Shown here: in pieces, positions 47,557 to 61,074 of the stretch
How positions within the stretch are numbered: position 1 is the stretch's first letter
Layout: each line of letters starts with the position of its first letter
Origin: Enoplolaimus lenunculus
Lineage: Eukaryota; Nematoda; Enoplea; Enoplida; Thoracostomopsidae
Assembly (NCBI GenBank): GCA_030248215.1
Contig: JASANG010003018.1
Location: forward strand, 62,001-126,000
Direction of reading: 5' to 3'
Length of the DNA stretch: 64,000 nt
Program-made: the position numbers and the translations under genes
The notes under the pieces: model-generated
The model's database searches: none
Told to the model about the DNA's origin: nothing
Seen by the model: only the letters and a program-made list of their open reading frames with translations

Positions 47557-47945
47557 TACGACACCAAAAAATAAGTACTTGAGTTTTTAGTATGGTACAA
47601 GGCACTATACAACCGGAGGTCTGCCTCCGGCTCCGGTAGAAAATCGGCCTCCGGCTCCGTGATTTTTTGCCGGAGACTCCGGCAATTTCGGTAGCAAAGT
47701 TTTGCAAAATTTATCTGTTTGAACGCGTTTCGTTTTACTTTTGTCACAATTTCAGGGAAGAATTTCCGAAAATTCGCAGCAAATTAGCGTAAAACCAAAC
47801 AAATTAACCACACATTGCAGATATTGGCTAAAATTAACTAGTTAACCATGATCGTTACTACTTAATTTCGCCTCACCTCCTGCTCCGGCTCCGGGAAGTT
47901 TCGTTGCTCTCCGGCTCCGGCATTTTTCACCTCCGTAGCACCCTG

Positions 47946-49071
47946 ACAGCTAGGTCGTATCAGAATTTTTGGCCAAAGATTCCGAACACTTCGGCAGCGA
48001 AGCTTTTCGTGCGGTCGCGAAAGATATGCGACTCATTATGTAGGCCTCGAAACCTAAGCCATAACTTGGAGAGAATGCCATACCTTGGAGAGAATGTTTA
48101 CAAAACCAATAAAATGTTTCAAAATACAATACCGATAATCGCGAGAGTGCTCGCTTATTTAAAAATTATAATTTTTACTTTAAATCGCTACCAATAACTA
48201 TATATAGTATATAACAAGGGGTATGAGCAACATATAATAGAACATCATACCATATCAATGAAAATATATTGACTAGAATCAACTTGGTTTCATATTGCAG
48301 ACAGAGAAATGAAAGGTTTTCGACAAAATGTTTCAGTCCAGCAGCAGTTTAATATATATTAAATGCAACAAACAACCGGACAGCATATTTCATTAGTCTA
48401 TCCACAATCAAATTTGGAATAGCTAGCTTTTGGCTAAAATGAAAATCCATACAACATTTAGCTGTCTTTACCTAAAGGTAACGTACCTACATTCGAATTT
48501 TGTCTTAAGCAAAGGTTGAAAATCAACTTCTTCGAAAATTGCGTCCCAAGCTTAATTTAACGTTAGAACATACGTCTACCGCAACTACTTGAGTCATTTA
48601 TATACCTACATTCTAATAATATACACTCTGCATCCTAGTTATTTTAGGTTAGCGAAAATATTGCGTGATTTTGTAGCGATGCTGAATAATTTAGAAAATA
48701 ACCACAAACAGCGATCTAAGAAGTACCAAAAGAACATTTTTCTGAAATTCGGGTAGCAGTAATATGGGCGTCCTGGTTTTTGGTGCACTAAAATGTGTTC
48801 ATCAATATTACACTAAAAAATTTTTTATTGAACTCTGGATAATTAGCAGTGTTTAATTATCACTAATAACTATTATTGATAGGGGTTGATTTATGCTGAT
48901 AACAATCTTCCAAGGTTACTACTTACGACTTTCAACATAACTATGTACTCCATTGCAGACTGCCAGTTCAAAAATACTCAAACAATAATACATTTAACCA
49001 TGGAAATCTAAAAAAATATTTCAAACATGCGAAACAAAAATTTTGAATTCAGATATCAACCAGAACGGCCA
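47946..49071. other. No supported gene
   Basis: AT-rich intergenic DNA between two repeat clusters; only short open frames. Confidence 0.45.
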
Positions 49072-49135
49072 ATGTTACTTTTATGGGCTTAGCAGTAGAT
49101 TAAGCGTACTCCTAAGCCCAAGCCTAAGCTTTGCA
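49072..49135. mobile_element. TTAGGC-cored MITE, second family, left-end remnant
   Basis: GGCCAATGTTACTTTTATGG, then GCAGTAGATTAAGCGTACTC and CCTAAGCCCAAGCCTAAGC; right end missing. Confidence 0.65.
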
Positions 49136-49677
49136 TATTGACTTCACTGACTTGTCTCGTGCTACATGGGAGACTTTGCCACGTTGTCTGAACTTTTATG
49201 CTGTCAAGTTTACTCTCTATGTCATATTTGTATTTTGACTTCCAATATTCTGTATATTATAATCAGAGTTTAACCTCTATGTACTGAAATACTGAAAGTC
49301 ATATCAGACGCTGTAAAACTAAAATGTCTTCAGTGAAGATCGGCCTACATACCGCTTTAAGATAAAACGAGTAATTCGCTGAAATACGGGCCAAGGTATA
49401 GAACCGTAAGTTCTACAATGATCCCGAAAAGAGTTCCGTTTGGCCAACTCAATGTCAATAAACACAAACGGGTGTTGTCGAACCTTGCTTCGGTTCGGTT
49501 TTTTAGAACGATTACGAACAACCTATTTCGAGCCTTCAATTTTTGACAGATTTGACACCGAATCTTAACTTATGTTGCCACCTTGCTTAGAATTAATACC
49601 CAGATTAACCGTATATTCAAAGCCTAATAGATACATATTTTCCGGATATCACCACCTATCACTAATTTGGATATACT

Positions 49678-50111
49678 ATAATGACCCGAATAAAAAGGAG
49701 GCGATTGATATTAATTTCCGCCTATCCAGAGGTAACCCTGGCTATCCAGATCCAGACTGTTATTTATTTTTACAGTCAATCTCCAGTTATGTGTACCACA
49801 CACCTTTAGTGTATGGCACCCATTTTTATGCATTAAGTTCGTTACTTTAAGAATATAAGTAATTTTAAGATATGAATATGCTGCTATGATTAATAAGCAA
49901 CATTATACGTTGAGCAATAAATCAAATTCTGTTCCGAACTTAATTTGGTCCAAGAAACACTTACGCTATCTAATTAGACTAATTGACGTTAATGAATAAT
50001 TAGCAATTTGAAACTCTATGCATCTAAGAACTAATTAGTGAAATAGATTGCTATTGATTCAGACTCGAAATTGTGACCCCAGACTCCAATTACCTCTTAT
50101 TTGGATACTTA
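49678..50111 (+). mobile_element. GTAGTGACCCGA-family MITE, copy 4 (diverged)
   Basis: Starts ATAATGACCCGAATAAAAAG and ends near CTTATTTGGATACTTAC; internal CAGACTGTTATTTATTTT and GACTCGAAATTGTGAC match copy 1 with many differences. Intergenic, 3' of the dehydrogenase gene. Confidence 0.65.
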
Positions 50112-50805
50112 CAGTACAAAAATATCGGATGAAAATGGCTAGCCGTCAATGTTATAACTAGTGAGTTAGCATCGCTAAACCGTTTGCAAATGCTTGCTTC
50201 ATTAGGCTCCATTAACGAACTCCAAACAAAATAAAGAATAATGACAGTATAGAATCTTACATTTTTTTGTAAAACCGCCAAATAGATTGCAACAAATAAA
50301 AAATTTCAGAAAGCTTCGTAAGTGAGCATATGGCGCGATTCTAAGCATGGCTATTCTGAAACAATAACAACGCTACTGTCTAACTGATTTGCCAAGTTCA
50401 AACACCATCTCAATAAGTTGTAAACTCAGTTTATCAAGTTATTAGCCTAATATGGCAATAATTTTTCAAATCCGCATTTGGAAATTGGCGTTGCAAATTT
50501 CCACAAAAACAAGTTGCGGTAATACGCACGATGCTAAAAATATGCTTAATACATGATAATCTAAAAACCAAAGCTCGTATTCCGCTAGAAACAATTACAA
50601 TATTGCGTTTGGAAAACCATTGGCTAAGCAGTATCTCAATATGTGTGATAAACAATGTGCTAGGTACCAGTCATGTTTTCACAAAATACACTAATAAATG
50701 CCGTAGCGCCGTAGTTTACAAACTTCTAATTAAACACTTTCCAAAGATGTATAATAATTGTGCCATATGACTCACAGTTAATGACTACAACACACGTACA
50801 ACGTT

Positions 50806-53800
50806 TCACATATGTTCCGGATGACTTTTTAGGCACGAAATCATCTCCATTGGTTTAAGTTGGCCAATGCATATTCTGTGTACCGCGACAAAAAGGGGAA
50901 ACCTGAAAATAAAAACTGTGGTATGGAACAACCAGTATCGGATGCACAAATTTCTGACGGTAGAGCGCGAGAAATAATAGTGAGCTAGAAGCTACAAGCC
51001 GTTTTAGGACTAAATTATCATTTTAGTTTTGATTCCTCTTGCGGGGGCGAAGCCTAAAAATACCATAATTTAATGCAAAAAAACGTTAAATACCATAGTT
51101 TAATACATAAAAAACGTTGTGAATGAACGGCTGATCTGACAATTATTACTAGAAAGGCAAACAAAACTAAAAAGCTTTTGCCAATACACTGTGGAGTGAT
51201 TTTATATCGCGAAGTTGAACTTCATAAAACAAATTTAACGTACGCAACGTGTAAACCCCTTACTTGTTGGTCATACTCTTTGCTTCTAACATTTTGAAAA
51301 CCAGTTCCGCAGTATGAGGTCCTTGCAATCTTTGGCCTTGGAGCATTTCTTGTTCAAGCTCCTCTAATGTCTGAAAAGGTAATAACAATACGAAAACCCT
51401 ACTATACAAACTTTAAAATCAACTGTTCAAGTTTAACCAAGAATCATTAATAACATATTAACTCGTTCTGAAATATTGTAAAACCCTGAAAGCTAAAAAC
51501 ATAGCTGTAAATAATTTTTGAGTTAAGACTACAAACGGTAATGAACTCAAATAAAAAATAAATAAAATCAGAAACAATCTAACCATAAGGTGCTAGGACC
51601 TTCATCATGTAACTTCTTATTCCGTACCTTTCCCGTTCTAACAAAAGCTTCCGCGCAACGGCGATTTCGTCCACCGTAACATGTTGTGATAAGATCTGCG
51701 ATGCCACAGCTTTCAAAAAATGTACTTAATTGTGAACCAGGGTAAAATGTTTCCACAAAGCAAGTCATCTCCATGAGACCAAGCCGAATAATCGCTGCTT
51801 TAGTGTTGTCACCGTAGTTGAGACCGTCTGAAAAGCCAGCACCGCATGCAACAATGTTCTGAAGCAAAGGAGCAAGGCATATCTACATACAATAATCCAT
51901 TACATAAAAAGTTCGTAATATTAATATAATATAAGCTCAACGATATTTAAATTAATGCACGTAGTTCACAAAGCTCAATCGATTTATTTGTCAAACAGAA
52001 ACCTTAAATCCTTACGCCTTAAACATGTTTCATACACCAAAATCAAAATACAATATACTCATAGCCTATAGTAAATTGACAATTAGTTTATAACACAACC
52101 TTTTAAAATATTTATTTTAAGCTTTAGCAAGTACTCTTCAGCGTGTTATAAGCAGCCGTTTGCTTAGCGCTGTGAGTAAGTGCCATCTGTAACTCATAAC
52201 ATGAATTATTAAGGAGTATTTCATTGCAAAGGACGCATTATAAAAACAACATTTTGCAGGTCTTACCTTCAATGCTCCGCACAATTCAACGGTCGCGGCG
52301 TCTTGAACAATTTTTACCCGGAAATAGTCAGCAAGGAAGATTTTCTTCAGTAGCTGGCCCTGTTCACTGTTTTGAACACCTGCGAAAAAACAAAAATGGT
52401 CAAAACAACATTTCCACAAAGTTAACAATGAATAAGACAGTATTTATTCGATATATTTGTTTTGAATAAATTGAGTTGCGTTCAAAGTTTCAACTAATTG
52501 TACTTACATCAGAATAACATAATTATGTTTTTGCTAACAGTGTAAGAAGTATTTCACATCTGTGCAAATTGCAATAATTTAGTCTTTTCACATGGGTCCG
52601 AAACAAATTAATATGACGAAAACAGCATAAGCAGAACGTAATATTGACAATATTTTATCAAAATATTGCAGTGTCATCTAGAAGTTAAGTTTTCAAAGTT
52701 TTAATCAAAATTTCCACCAGCAAATGCATCGTGGGATCCATTTATGTAATAAGCTTGAAAGCAGATCAGTGGCTAAGTTTCGCTGAAATCGAATATCCAA
52801 CAGTCAAAACTCACTCTATTATTTTTTGTCCAGTTCTCAAACTAATGAAAAACTCATAATACTTAACAAACATGTAAGCTCTTGTTAACTTTTCTCGCAA
52901 TTAAAATTAAGGTTCAAGTTTAGGGATAAGTAAATGCTGATGCTAAACTTAGGCAAGCTTTTTCCTAAGCCTTAGTCAAAGTCTAAGGCCTAAGCTTGTG
53001 CAGAAAGTGTACAAGAGTGACAATAATGTGCATTATTATTTACAATAAATGTGCAAAATATACATACATACATATATACATACATACATATTACACTTTG
53101 TTATAACAAAAAATACGATCCCTCGGCGAGCATACGTTATATTACCAGTTGCAACAGCGAACAAGTGGTATATAAGATGCTACATACCAAAAAAATAAAA
53201 TTCGCACACAAATGTTAAGTGGCGCTACCACACTTTTAAATAAATAACCTTCTAGCAGGAAGTTGTACATATTGTATTACACTGTTTTTCGGTAACAATG
53301 AAAACTACAGCAAAACACAAACGTTGGATTGCGCACCTACACATATCAACAAACAACATTAAACTGAGAAAATGATGTGTTTGGTGACTAAAAATTTAAA
53401 CCGCAGTAATCATAGTATGCGGAATCAAGACAGGATAACTGGTTGATATCAAAACCGGACTCACAACTGCTAAAATCCGGGTAATTTGAATTTCAATAAT
53501 TTTGGCGTACTCAGTTGCTAAGTTTTGTGTAATACATTATGTAGTTAAAAATTGAAGGACATACAGAATTGCTGACATCAAAAAAACCCTGCAACCCAAT
53601 GTTTTGCTAATGTTATTTGGGTAAATCATTATATATTTAACGGATTACCGTTTGAAAAAGCAGTAATAAATATTCCGGTTATAGGATCTTGTCGGCAAGC
53701 AGAAATGCAACTTGCTGGCTAATGCACACAGCAATGCGGTTGTATTCTGTTATTCTTTAAATATACGACTTATATTTGCGTTTATGCATTTTGTCGCAGG

Positions 53801-56800
53801 TACGGCGTTGTATGCGACTCTTCTCCCATATGATTAGTTCTCTCGTAATCAATCATACTTTCCTTAGCAGATTAATTCCTTATTAGAGAGGCTTGAAAAT
53901 CTCAATTGTATTAAGACGATTACGGTTTCGATAAACGAAAATATGTTTCTTATTTTACATTGATTAATACCCAACTCAGATTTTGAAACCGTTAATGTGG
54001 TATGATTATATAAGCAATAACTAACGTTGTCAAATAAAATGTAAAGGTTGAGTCAAAAAATTTCTACCGCTGCATAAAAAGTGGAAAACCGAATTGAGCG
54101 AAACTTTTGGTTACGCTGTAGCCTGCGGTTAGTTGGTTGCTGGTTGACTTCAAGTCATCCATTGTTGTCAGCAAATAAAAATTAAAACAATACTGAATCC
54201 AATCGTGAAACAAGAGCGGTCAGAACTAATAGTCAGCTGGTGCTAATTACATTATCACACATGCCACAGCTGAACAACTCAAATGGGAGAATGGATCGCA
54301 TACCTTAAAGAGGAAACAATCATGAAAAGATTCGTGCACGACACTCGCAATCGCAAGAATTTAAATTGCGTTTGTTTACGGTTGCGTTTAGGTATAAAAC
54401 AAATGCGATTAAAGCAGGCCTTGAGACGCATTCGCAACACCTCTTAACTTTGTCTGTTGACGGCAAATGTTCACAGTATGTCGCAAACGACGTTCTCTTT
54501 TATAAAACGTCGTTCACAGACTTCATGTGTAGTGATCGGATACCTGACAACACTGTCTCAGGAAGCAACCGGATATCCTGTTCGACAAAAATCGATTTCC
54601 GGCTCCGGATGTAGATTGCCGGATATAAATCACGGTTATTTGATTAACTTAGTTTTTTAAATGCGGACTTAAAATATCCGGTTCCGGCAACTACCGGAGA
54701 CAGATAATGATGTATATATCCGGTTCCGGCTCTTGTTTGTATTTTTGTACTCGATTGAACCATGATACGTAGTTCTAACAACCCAATTTGAGCAAAGTTA
54801 GCTATCACATTTGAAGCTTTTCCGTAACACTATATAATACGTAGTTGAGCTAAGACAGTACAAAGCAGCAAACAATTTTTATAACGTTAACAATTTTACG
54901 GAACGAGCTTAAAATGTTAAACATTTAGTCGACAAGATTAGGTAAAGAAGTGATAGAAATAGAAATGCATCAATGAAACAGAGTTGGATTTGATATATGC
55001 GCAAAACAAAATAGAAAACCAATATTGTTTGATACACTGACGTGAATACGGCCAGCCAGTGGTCATCGGGGAACGCTTGTCGGAATCAGGTTAAAAGGTA
55101 AGTTCGTCAATTACAGCGCATATGTTGGTTGACCTGCGTATTAGTCGAGGTTTATCTGCCGTCATATCAACATGACATATTTAGCCTACAGGGTGATACA
55201 GAGCGCTCTTTCAGACGAAGGATATAAGAAATTCTAAGCATAGATATCTGATGCTGCGTAGGCTTCGACACGAAACGACAGGTGGCAGTACTGCGTTAGG
55301 CGGCAATCTATATAGCCATGTTGGGGCAAAGCAGTCAAATACTACAGCTCACTGGTGCTCATGACTTGTGGCTGAAGAGCAGCTGCTTCAAAAATATGCA
55401 CATCAGCTAATCAGTAAAAAATACATGAGTGATATATCAAGGCGCAAAACGGAAGCAGATTATATGTCACACTCGGAACTGCAGACATAATAACTTTGCG
55501 ACATAAAAACAGAAAAAAGTGTGAAGAATGCATTAGAAATAATATATTATGAAAATATATATCTTTTCGCTGATGACCAAAAATTGACCGACACAGAGAA
55601 TTTTTATGGACAGTCCGGTCTCGGTTTTTATCCGAGACCGCACAGCCCTGTCTTGAATCAATGCCCGTTGGTCATTGGCGCTTTTTATTACAAAGCCCAA
55701 TTGTGGTAATAAAGCAGGTTTATAAAACCCTTAGAATACAGCTGCCTTGGGATTTAATATGATTTGGGCGTCAAAGAAAACGCTAAAAACGTCACCTTCT
55801 GGTCAATAGTCTCATGTAGGAGAAAATCTGAGCAAAAGGCATGTATGAAGTCAAAGTGTTAATTACAAACATAAACACATTTAAAAGGTATCGCAATCAA
55901 CCTCTGTTATAAATATATAGTACGTACTAAATCAATATACACAATCACAAATAAACGGTATATATACAAACCGATGGTGGCTTCAGAAAACTCTTCGTTT
56001 GCAATACCATTCGCAAGATTTGCACCCATGAGTACTGCCATGTCGATGCCCAAACTTCGTCGAATTACATCTGATATTAATTCCATTGATCCATCAGGCT
56101 TTACAGTAATGCCCTGTAAATCAAACAAAAACTTTAATGCTAAACCTTAAATATCAAAACACACTCATTCACACTATAAAGTTATTAGTTTTGATTCAAT
56201 AGTTATCGAAACAACTGAAAACAAGGATTCAATTTTAGGGTATGAGACGAAAACCCAATTCAACAGCTGTATCAAACCAACCTTAATTAACGATATACCA
56301 ATAGCACCCGGTTTAAGTTTTCCTTTGATATCAGCACAAATTTTTTCAATAAATTGATGTGGAACAACGAAAACCAATACATCAGCATCCTTCACAGAAG
56401 TAACTAGATCAGGAACTGCAATCTATAAAGCAGAATATGTATATACAAAAAATAAGACCAACCGCATTTCGCATCTATCAGCTGAACATGAGATCATAAA
56501 GAAACTAAAACATAATACCGGGATAAAAATGATACGGAATGAACACATAAATGGTATTTTGCAGCGTTAAAATAGTATTGCCCAGCAAACCGTATTGTAA
56601 GTGCAAACATAAAAACTAAAACACAACGCTTAACAACCGTCCTGCCAAAAGTATTAAAACATAAGTCTCAGTGCAAGCGCCTCTGTTTAAACTTTACAAT
56701 GTTTTCAGGCAGTTTGACGTTTGGAAGATATTTCAAATTTTCGTGCGTGGTATTGATTATTTCAGACAACTTTTTTCCGTCAATCATTTCCTCGAATACC

Positions 56801-57364
56801 CACATTGTTACATGTTCGTTAATATCACTATGAGCCTTTGCTGTGGTTCCAATGACTCGCGAAATAGCAGAGCCCCTAAAGCACACGTCACAAATAGTTT
56901 AACGGTATAATACATAGACGCTGTGTGTTTAAACTTATGCATCCAGAGTTGCAAATTAACTAAAGGTTAACACAATTCCCGGCTGCAAGTAACACTCTAT
57001 AGCTTTTAAAACATGTCGCATACAAGCCAAATATTACGTAGGCTATGCTAAGAGATCTTTAAACACTGACACAAATGCAAAAACATTTGTGAAAAATTGT
57101 TCAGTTAATCTGTTCCAACAAAATTTTTACAACCCAGAGAAAAAGTTGCTGAACAGTGGGCCGGTCTCTGATTTTTCAAATCCAAATCCTATTCAGAACT
57201 GTCAGTTTTAGCCGAACCAGGAGCATACTATGATTGTTGAGATTGCTTTGTATGAACTTCTATTTTTTACGAAACCGTTGAAATAAAAGAAATAATCTTT
57301 GCTTATAAAGTCCTTCAATGACTAACCAGTTTCCTGAACCCACTATGCAGATTTTGATGGTCAT
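50806..57364 (-). CDS. gpdh: Glycerol-3-phosphate dehydrogenase [NAD+], cytosolic (8 exons, 348 aa)
   Basis: NAD-dependent reduction of dihydroxyacetone phosphate to sn-glycerol 3-phosphate in the cytosol, feeding lipid and glycerol synthesis. Exons in gene order: 57327-57364, 56698-56875, 56282-56422, 55972-56113, 52267-52379, 51628-51858, 51264-51370, 50806-50902. All junctions are GT/AG and keep phase, giving 348 residues against 349 in human GPD1. The nucleotide-binding motif GSGNWG is at 9-14, VTMWVFEE follows, then VVPHQF, GISLIK (catalytic Lys119), LMGAN, CGALKN (Lys204, Asn205) and [10 protein letters not shown]; the C-terminus ends in HPEHM. At 51260-51264 a TAA overlaps the donor AA|GTAAGG, so a naive reading would stop one exon early. 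Intron 4 (52380-55971) is 3.6 kb and repeat-bearing. It looks intact and functional. Confidence 0.96.
52380..55971 (-). other. gpdh: Long intron 4 of the dehydrogenase gene
   Basis: Contains a TTAGGC-type cluster (52910-53010), a TACATA microsatellite (53060-53090), a CCGGTTCCGG-rich patch (54540-54740) and the hairpin at 55616. No exon was recognised inside. Confidence 0.6.
55616..55640. other. gpdh: Perfect 9-bp stem hairpin in dehydrogenase intron 4
   Basis: CGGTCTCGG, 7-base loop TTTTTAT, CCGAGACCG. GC-rich in an AT-rich intron. Confidence 0.5.
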
Positions 57365-57369
57365 TACTG

Positions 57370-57371
57370 CT
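57370..57371 (-). promoter_or_regulatory. gpdh: Candidate spliced-leader acceptor of the glycerol-3-phosphate dehydrogenase gene
   Basis: On the minus strand TTCTATTTAG ends 5 bases before the start codon (a CAG lies still closer). The distance is typical of trans-spliced nematode mRNAs. Confidence 0.5.
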
Positions 57372-57905
57372 AAATAGAATTAATTATGTAATCATATATC
57401 TAATGCAACCTGCTTCAAGCGTATTGATGAAAATAATCAAGGGGACTTAGTGTAAGTGAAGGCCCTTCCAATGGATGGGTATTAGTGTCAAGCGATTAAG
57501 GAGTCAAGCGATAGCGAAAAGTTCCACGACACCCTAAATTTGCATGACTCGATTCACGAACAGCGGCGCAAGGAAAACAATCACGGAATACTAACCCACG
57601 TAAAATAGCGATAAAAAAATTTGTTCATTGTGTTGTATGCTAGCCGGTGGAATACGGTCCACATATATAGTCGATCAAAAAAGTAGTTGAAAGCGAGCAA
57701 CAGGACCCAGTAGTACAGCGTTTGCCTCGCAATCGTGTTAGTTCAATTAATCAGCAGGCCTACTCTTCCATCTACTTAAATAGAATTGTTTGAAGTTCCC
57801 CTGTTTTCAACGGAACAGGACCAAGACATGCAACAGGAATTGCACATATATTGCACCACCGAATCACTGACCGTGCAAACTTCCACAACCGAGCATTCCG
57901 GTGTC

Positions 57906-59104
57906 TGTCGGGTGGGGCCCCAGTGTGCACTCTGTGTCACACTGGTGCTCACCCTCGGCGTCCCTTGAGCTCCTAGCTATGTCATTCCTTTGGCATACAA
58001 TCCCCCCAGTCTCGGTCTCGGTTTGGTATCGCGATTTATACATAACCGGTGTAATTTTAGCCTTGCCATACTGTTGCTCATTTGTCAAACACTGCGCTTT
58101 AACATTCTTGCCAAATTCTTATAAAACTTATTGTCTTTTCTGCTAGTTACGCTTATGTCAGTTACGTGTATTTTTACATATATTTCATATTGTGTTTTCA
58201 GACATTAAAACCCTATTTTATGACCAAATTCTATGCGCTCGGTTCATTGCGCATTCCCATTTCTGCAAATTCTTCCCCTTTTGACCCTTTTGTGCCAGTT
58301 CCTACATGTCATATTTCTTGTGATCTTATAAATGCTTATTTTCGTGTTTTCAGGCGTCTCCTTCCCGTTTCCTACTAATTTTCAGGTGCTCATTCCATTT
58401 CGCACCTCTATTTCTGCTAATTCTGCCCCGTTTGTGTCTTGTTTGTCATATTGCTTTTTATGTCATTATTCCGATGATTCTGCAACATTGTAGTATTCTT
58501 ATGATCACTTAGCTATTATTTTGTGCGTAGCTGACGTAGTTTTACGTGTAAAAGATAGCAACATTTTCGGACGGATAAAAAGTATTATTTCTAGCCTTGA
58601 CGGAGCGTTTAAAAGCATTAATTCGGAATCGGCGTATTTTGTTTGAACGGAATAATAATTTTCAGGCCTGGGGAACTGTTAGTTGCAATTTTCGTAATTT
58701 GTGTGTTATTGTTATAATTGTGCCCGGACGTGGTTTGGTTAGCAGTCCCGTAAGCTGTGTCTGACAGAATCTGCTTCTTTTTCGCGTATGTATTACATTT
58801 TCCCGGAACTTATAATTGTCGTAAAGCTTTTCGGCCGCATGGCCCTCGTTCAAAAGCAATAATCACCAAAACTAGGGAAAATCGGTAATTAGTTGTAAAC
58901 GGGACTAACGGGCTTGTGTTTCTTATTTTGCGTTGCGCCTTTCTTAGTTGTTAGTAAAACGGATAAAACGTGTGTTATAAACCCGTACGAGCCATAGGAG
59001 TGTCTAAATTGTGTTAAAACTGTTCCAGGATCAACCCGAAACTAGACCATACCCGCCTTCGGATCGGTCGAAAATTCCCGTTTTTGACCAGTCCAGACCT
59101 TACA
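57906..59104 (+). repeat. Left LTR of the Ty3/gypsy-type element
   Basis: 1,199 bp, begins TG and ends CA, nearly identical to 61075-62273. The segment CTTACATGGTGACCACGACG at its end and start of the primer site recurs once about 78 bp downstream (59177). Confidence 0.95.
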
Positions 59105-59335
59105 TGGTGACCACGACGGTAGTCTTCTGGTTCGATTCCTGCGCAAATTACGTTGATTGCCAATACGTTCTGGTTACCTTACATGGTGACCACGACGGTT
59201 GGTTTCTATGTTGATTTTGGACAAATTACAGCGATCCCGAACACATTTTGGTTCGTTTTGTTCCTATTGACACTACTAACACAAACTAAAGTCAACATCC
59301 GGTAAGTATCCGTTTTTGCTAATTAACCTCTCACT

Positions 59336-60900
59336 ATGATGTTACACAGCCCGAAAAAGCGAAATACACGCAATTCTGTCCTAGGTCGCACAGTATCTGA
59401 ATCTGATGTTCAAGAAAATGTCCTGAAAGATGTTCAGGCTGTCAAACGTGACGTACTCCGTGATGTTCAATCAGTTCAACACGAAGTTTTGACAATTCGC
59501 GAAGACGTCTTAAAAGACGTACAATCAGTTCGCCATGACGTACAATCTGTTAGAACACAGGTCGAACAAGTTGAACACACATTCACTGAACAATTACAAA
59601 CAGTTCAAAACGATTTACAAGGTACCTGTCGTAATATTGAAGAACGTATTTTCAGGTTAACAATCGATTACTTCAACATGAACGTCCGCTATCGCAACGA
59701 AGTCATTCCATCTTGGGCTTGGTCGTCTCCACTTGACACCGAGGCGGAGATCGCAACCAAGTGGGCACAAGTCTGCGAGATCGTTCAACCGGTTCAAATA
59801 CCGCCACGTACAACGCAATACGTTCGATTCAAAACTCCTCATGATGTACCCAACGGTACTGAGTTATTGTTTGAACCTGAACCAATGGGCAAACGAGACG
59901 ATCCGTTCATCGCCCCAAGTGCGATGGTTAAGGTTAGCGATCAAAGTTTCTTTATACCTGTCACGAACGTCAGCGATACTCCGTGCCGCCTTCACGGCCT
60001 AATGCGCATGGGTAGAGTGTCAGAAGACGTCGACGCCAACGAAGTCATTCTCGATCGCGAAACAGCACTACAACATGTCGAATCACTGTCAACCGTTGAC
60101 CAAATCAATCAAAACAACAACAAACCGTCTGTCGAAATCGCAAATGTCAATCGACATGATAAACGTCAACAACGTGCTGAGCAAGTCACTCGTTTCTGTC
60201 AATCATTAAAACATCAGTTACAACAAACATCCGACGTTGACTTGCCAGAAAAACTTAACTTTGACGATACTGATCTCGACGAATATGAGAGACAGTTATT
60301 ACAGCTCATGTTGCACAACAATCGCGACTTGTTTGCACAACCAAATGAGCAAATTAATCATACCAGCCTTGACGTTAAGCACAAAATTAATATCGAACCA
60401 CATGAACCAATTCAACAACGAATTTATCGAGTGCCGTTTGGAAAACGTGAAACACTCAGCAAAAGTATCAGAGAAATGCTTGACCAAGGCGTAATTCGTC
60501 CATCAAAAAGCCCTTGGGCATTTCAGGTTGTCTTGGCGAAGAAAAAAGATGGAACCGACCGTGTCTGTATCGATTATCGACCACTAAACGCTATCACAAA
60601 GAAGGATCGGTTTCCATTACCACGCATTGACGAAACTCTTGATGCGTTGAATGGCGCAAAATATTTCTCAACTATCGATCTGCGATCCGGCTATTGGCAA
60701 GTGCCAATGGATGAGGCAGACATTGAGAAGACAGCCTTCATCTGTCACGAAGGTCTGTTTGAATTCACGTCGATGCCATTTGGACATTGCAATGCTCCAG
60801 CAACATTTCAGCGCATGATGCAAATGACACTTTCAGGTTTGCTCATGGAGTTCTGTTTGTGCTATCTTGACGACGTGATCATCTATTCGCCAACAATCTG
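59336..60900 (+). pseudogene. Pol remnant with reverse transcriptase, inside the LTR element
   Basis: Fossil coding part of the Ty3/gypsy-type copy. An N-terminal heptad-like region (repeated VQSV/VLKDVQ) is followed by a linker and a reverse transcriptase whose family signatures are visible: GVIRPSKSPWA, FSTIDLRSGYWQ, TSMPFG and YLDDVIIY. It is not a host gene. Confidence 0.9.
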
Positions 60901-61074
60901 GGATCACTATTATGACATTAAACCAAAGACGCAAAAATATAAAACATTCGCCAAAGAACTCCAACGAACTATTCGCCATTTTCTATTATCTTTATATTTC
61001 ATGCATAATTATTCTTGTTTTCAGGTCAGTCGGTCTTTGCATGCCAAGGGACGGCATGAGCTGAGTGAGAGGGA

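Noticed and set aside
57715-57770. tRNA-like sequence next to the LTR element
   Set aside because: Weak resemblance only (AGTAGTACAGCG, GTTCAATTAATC); no cloverleaf.
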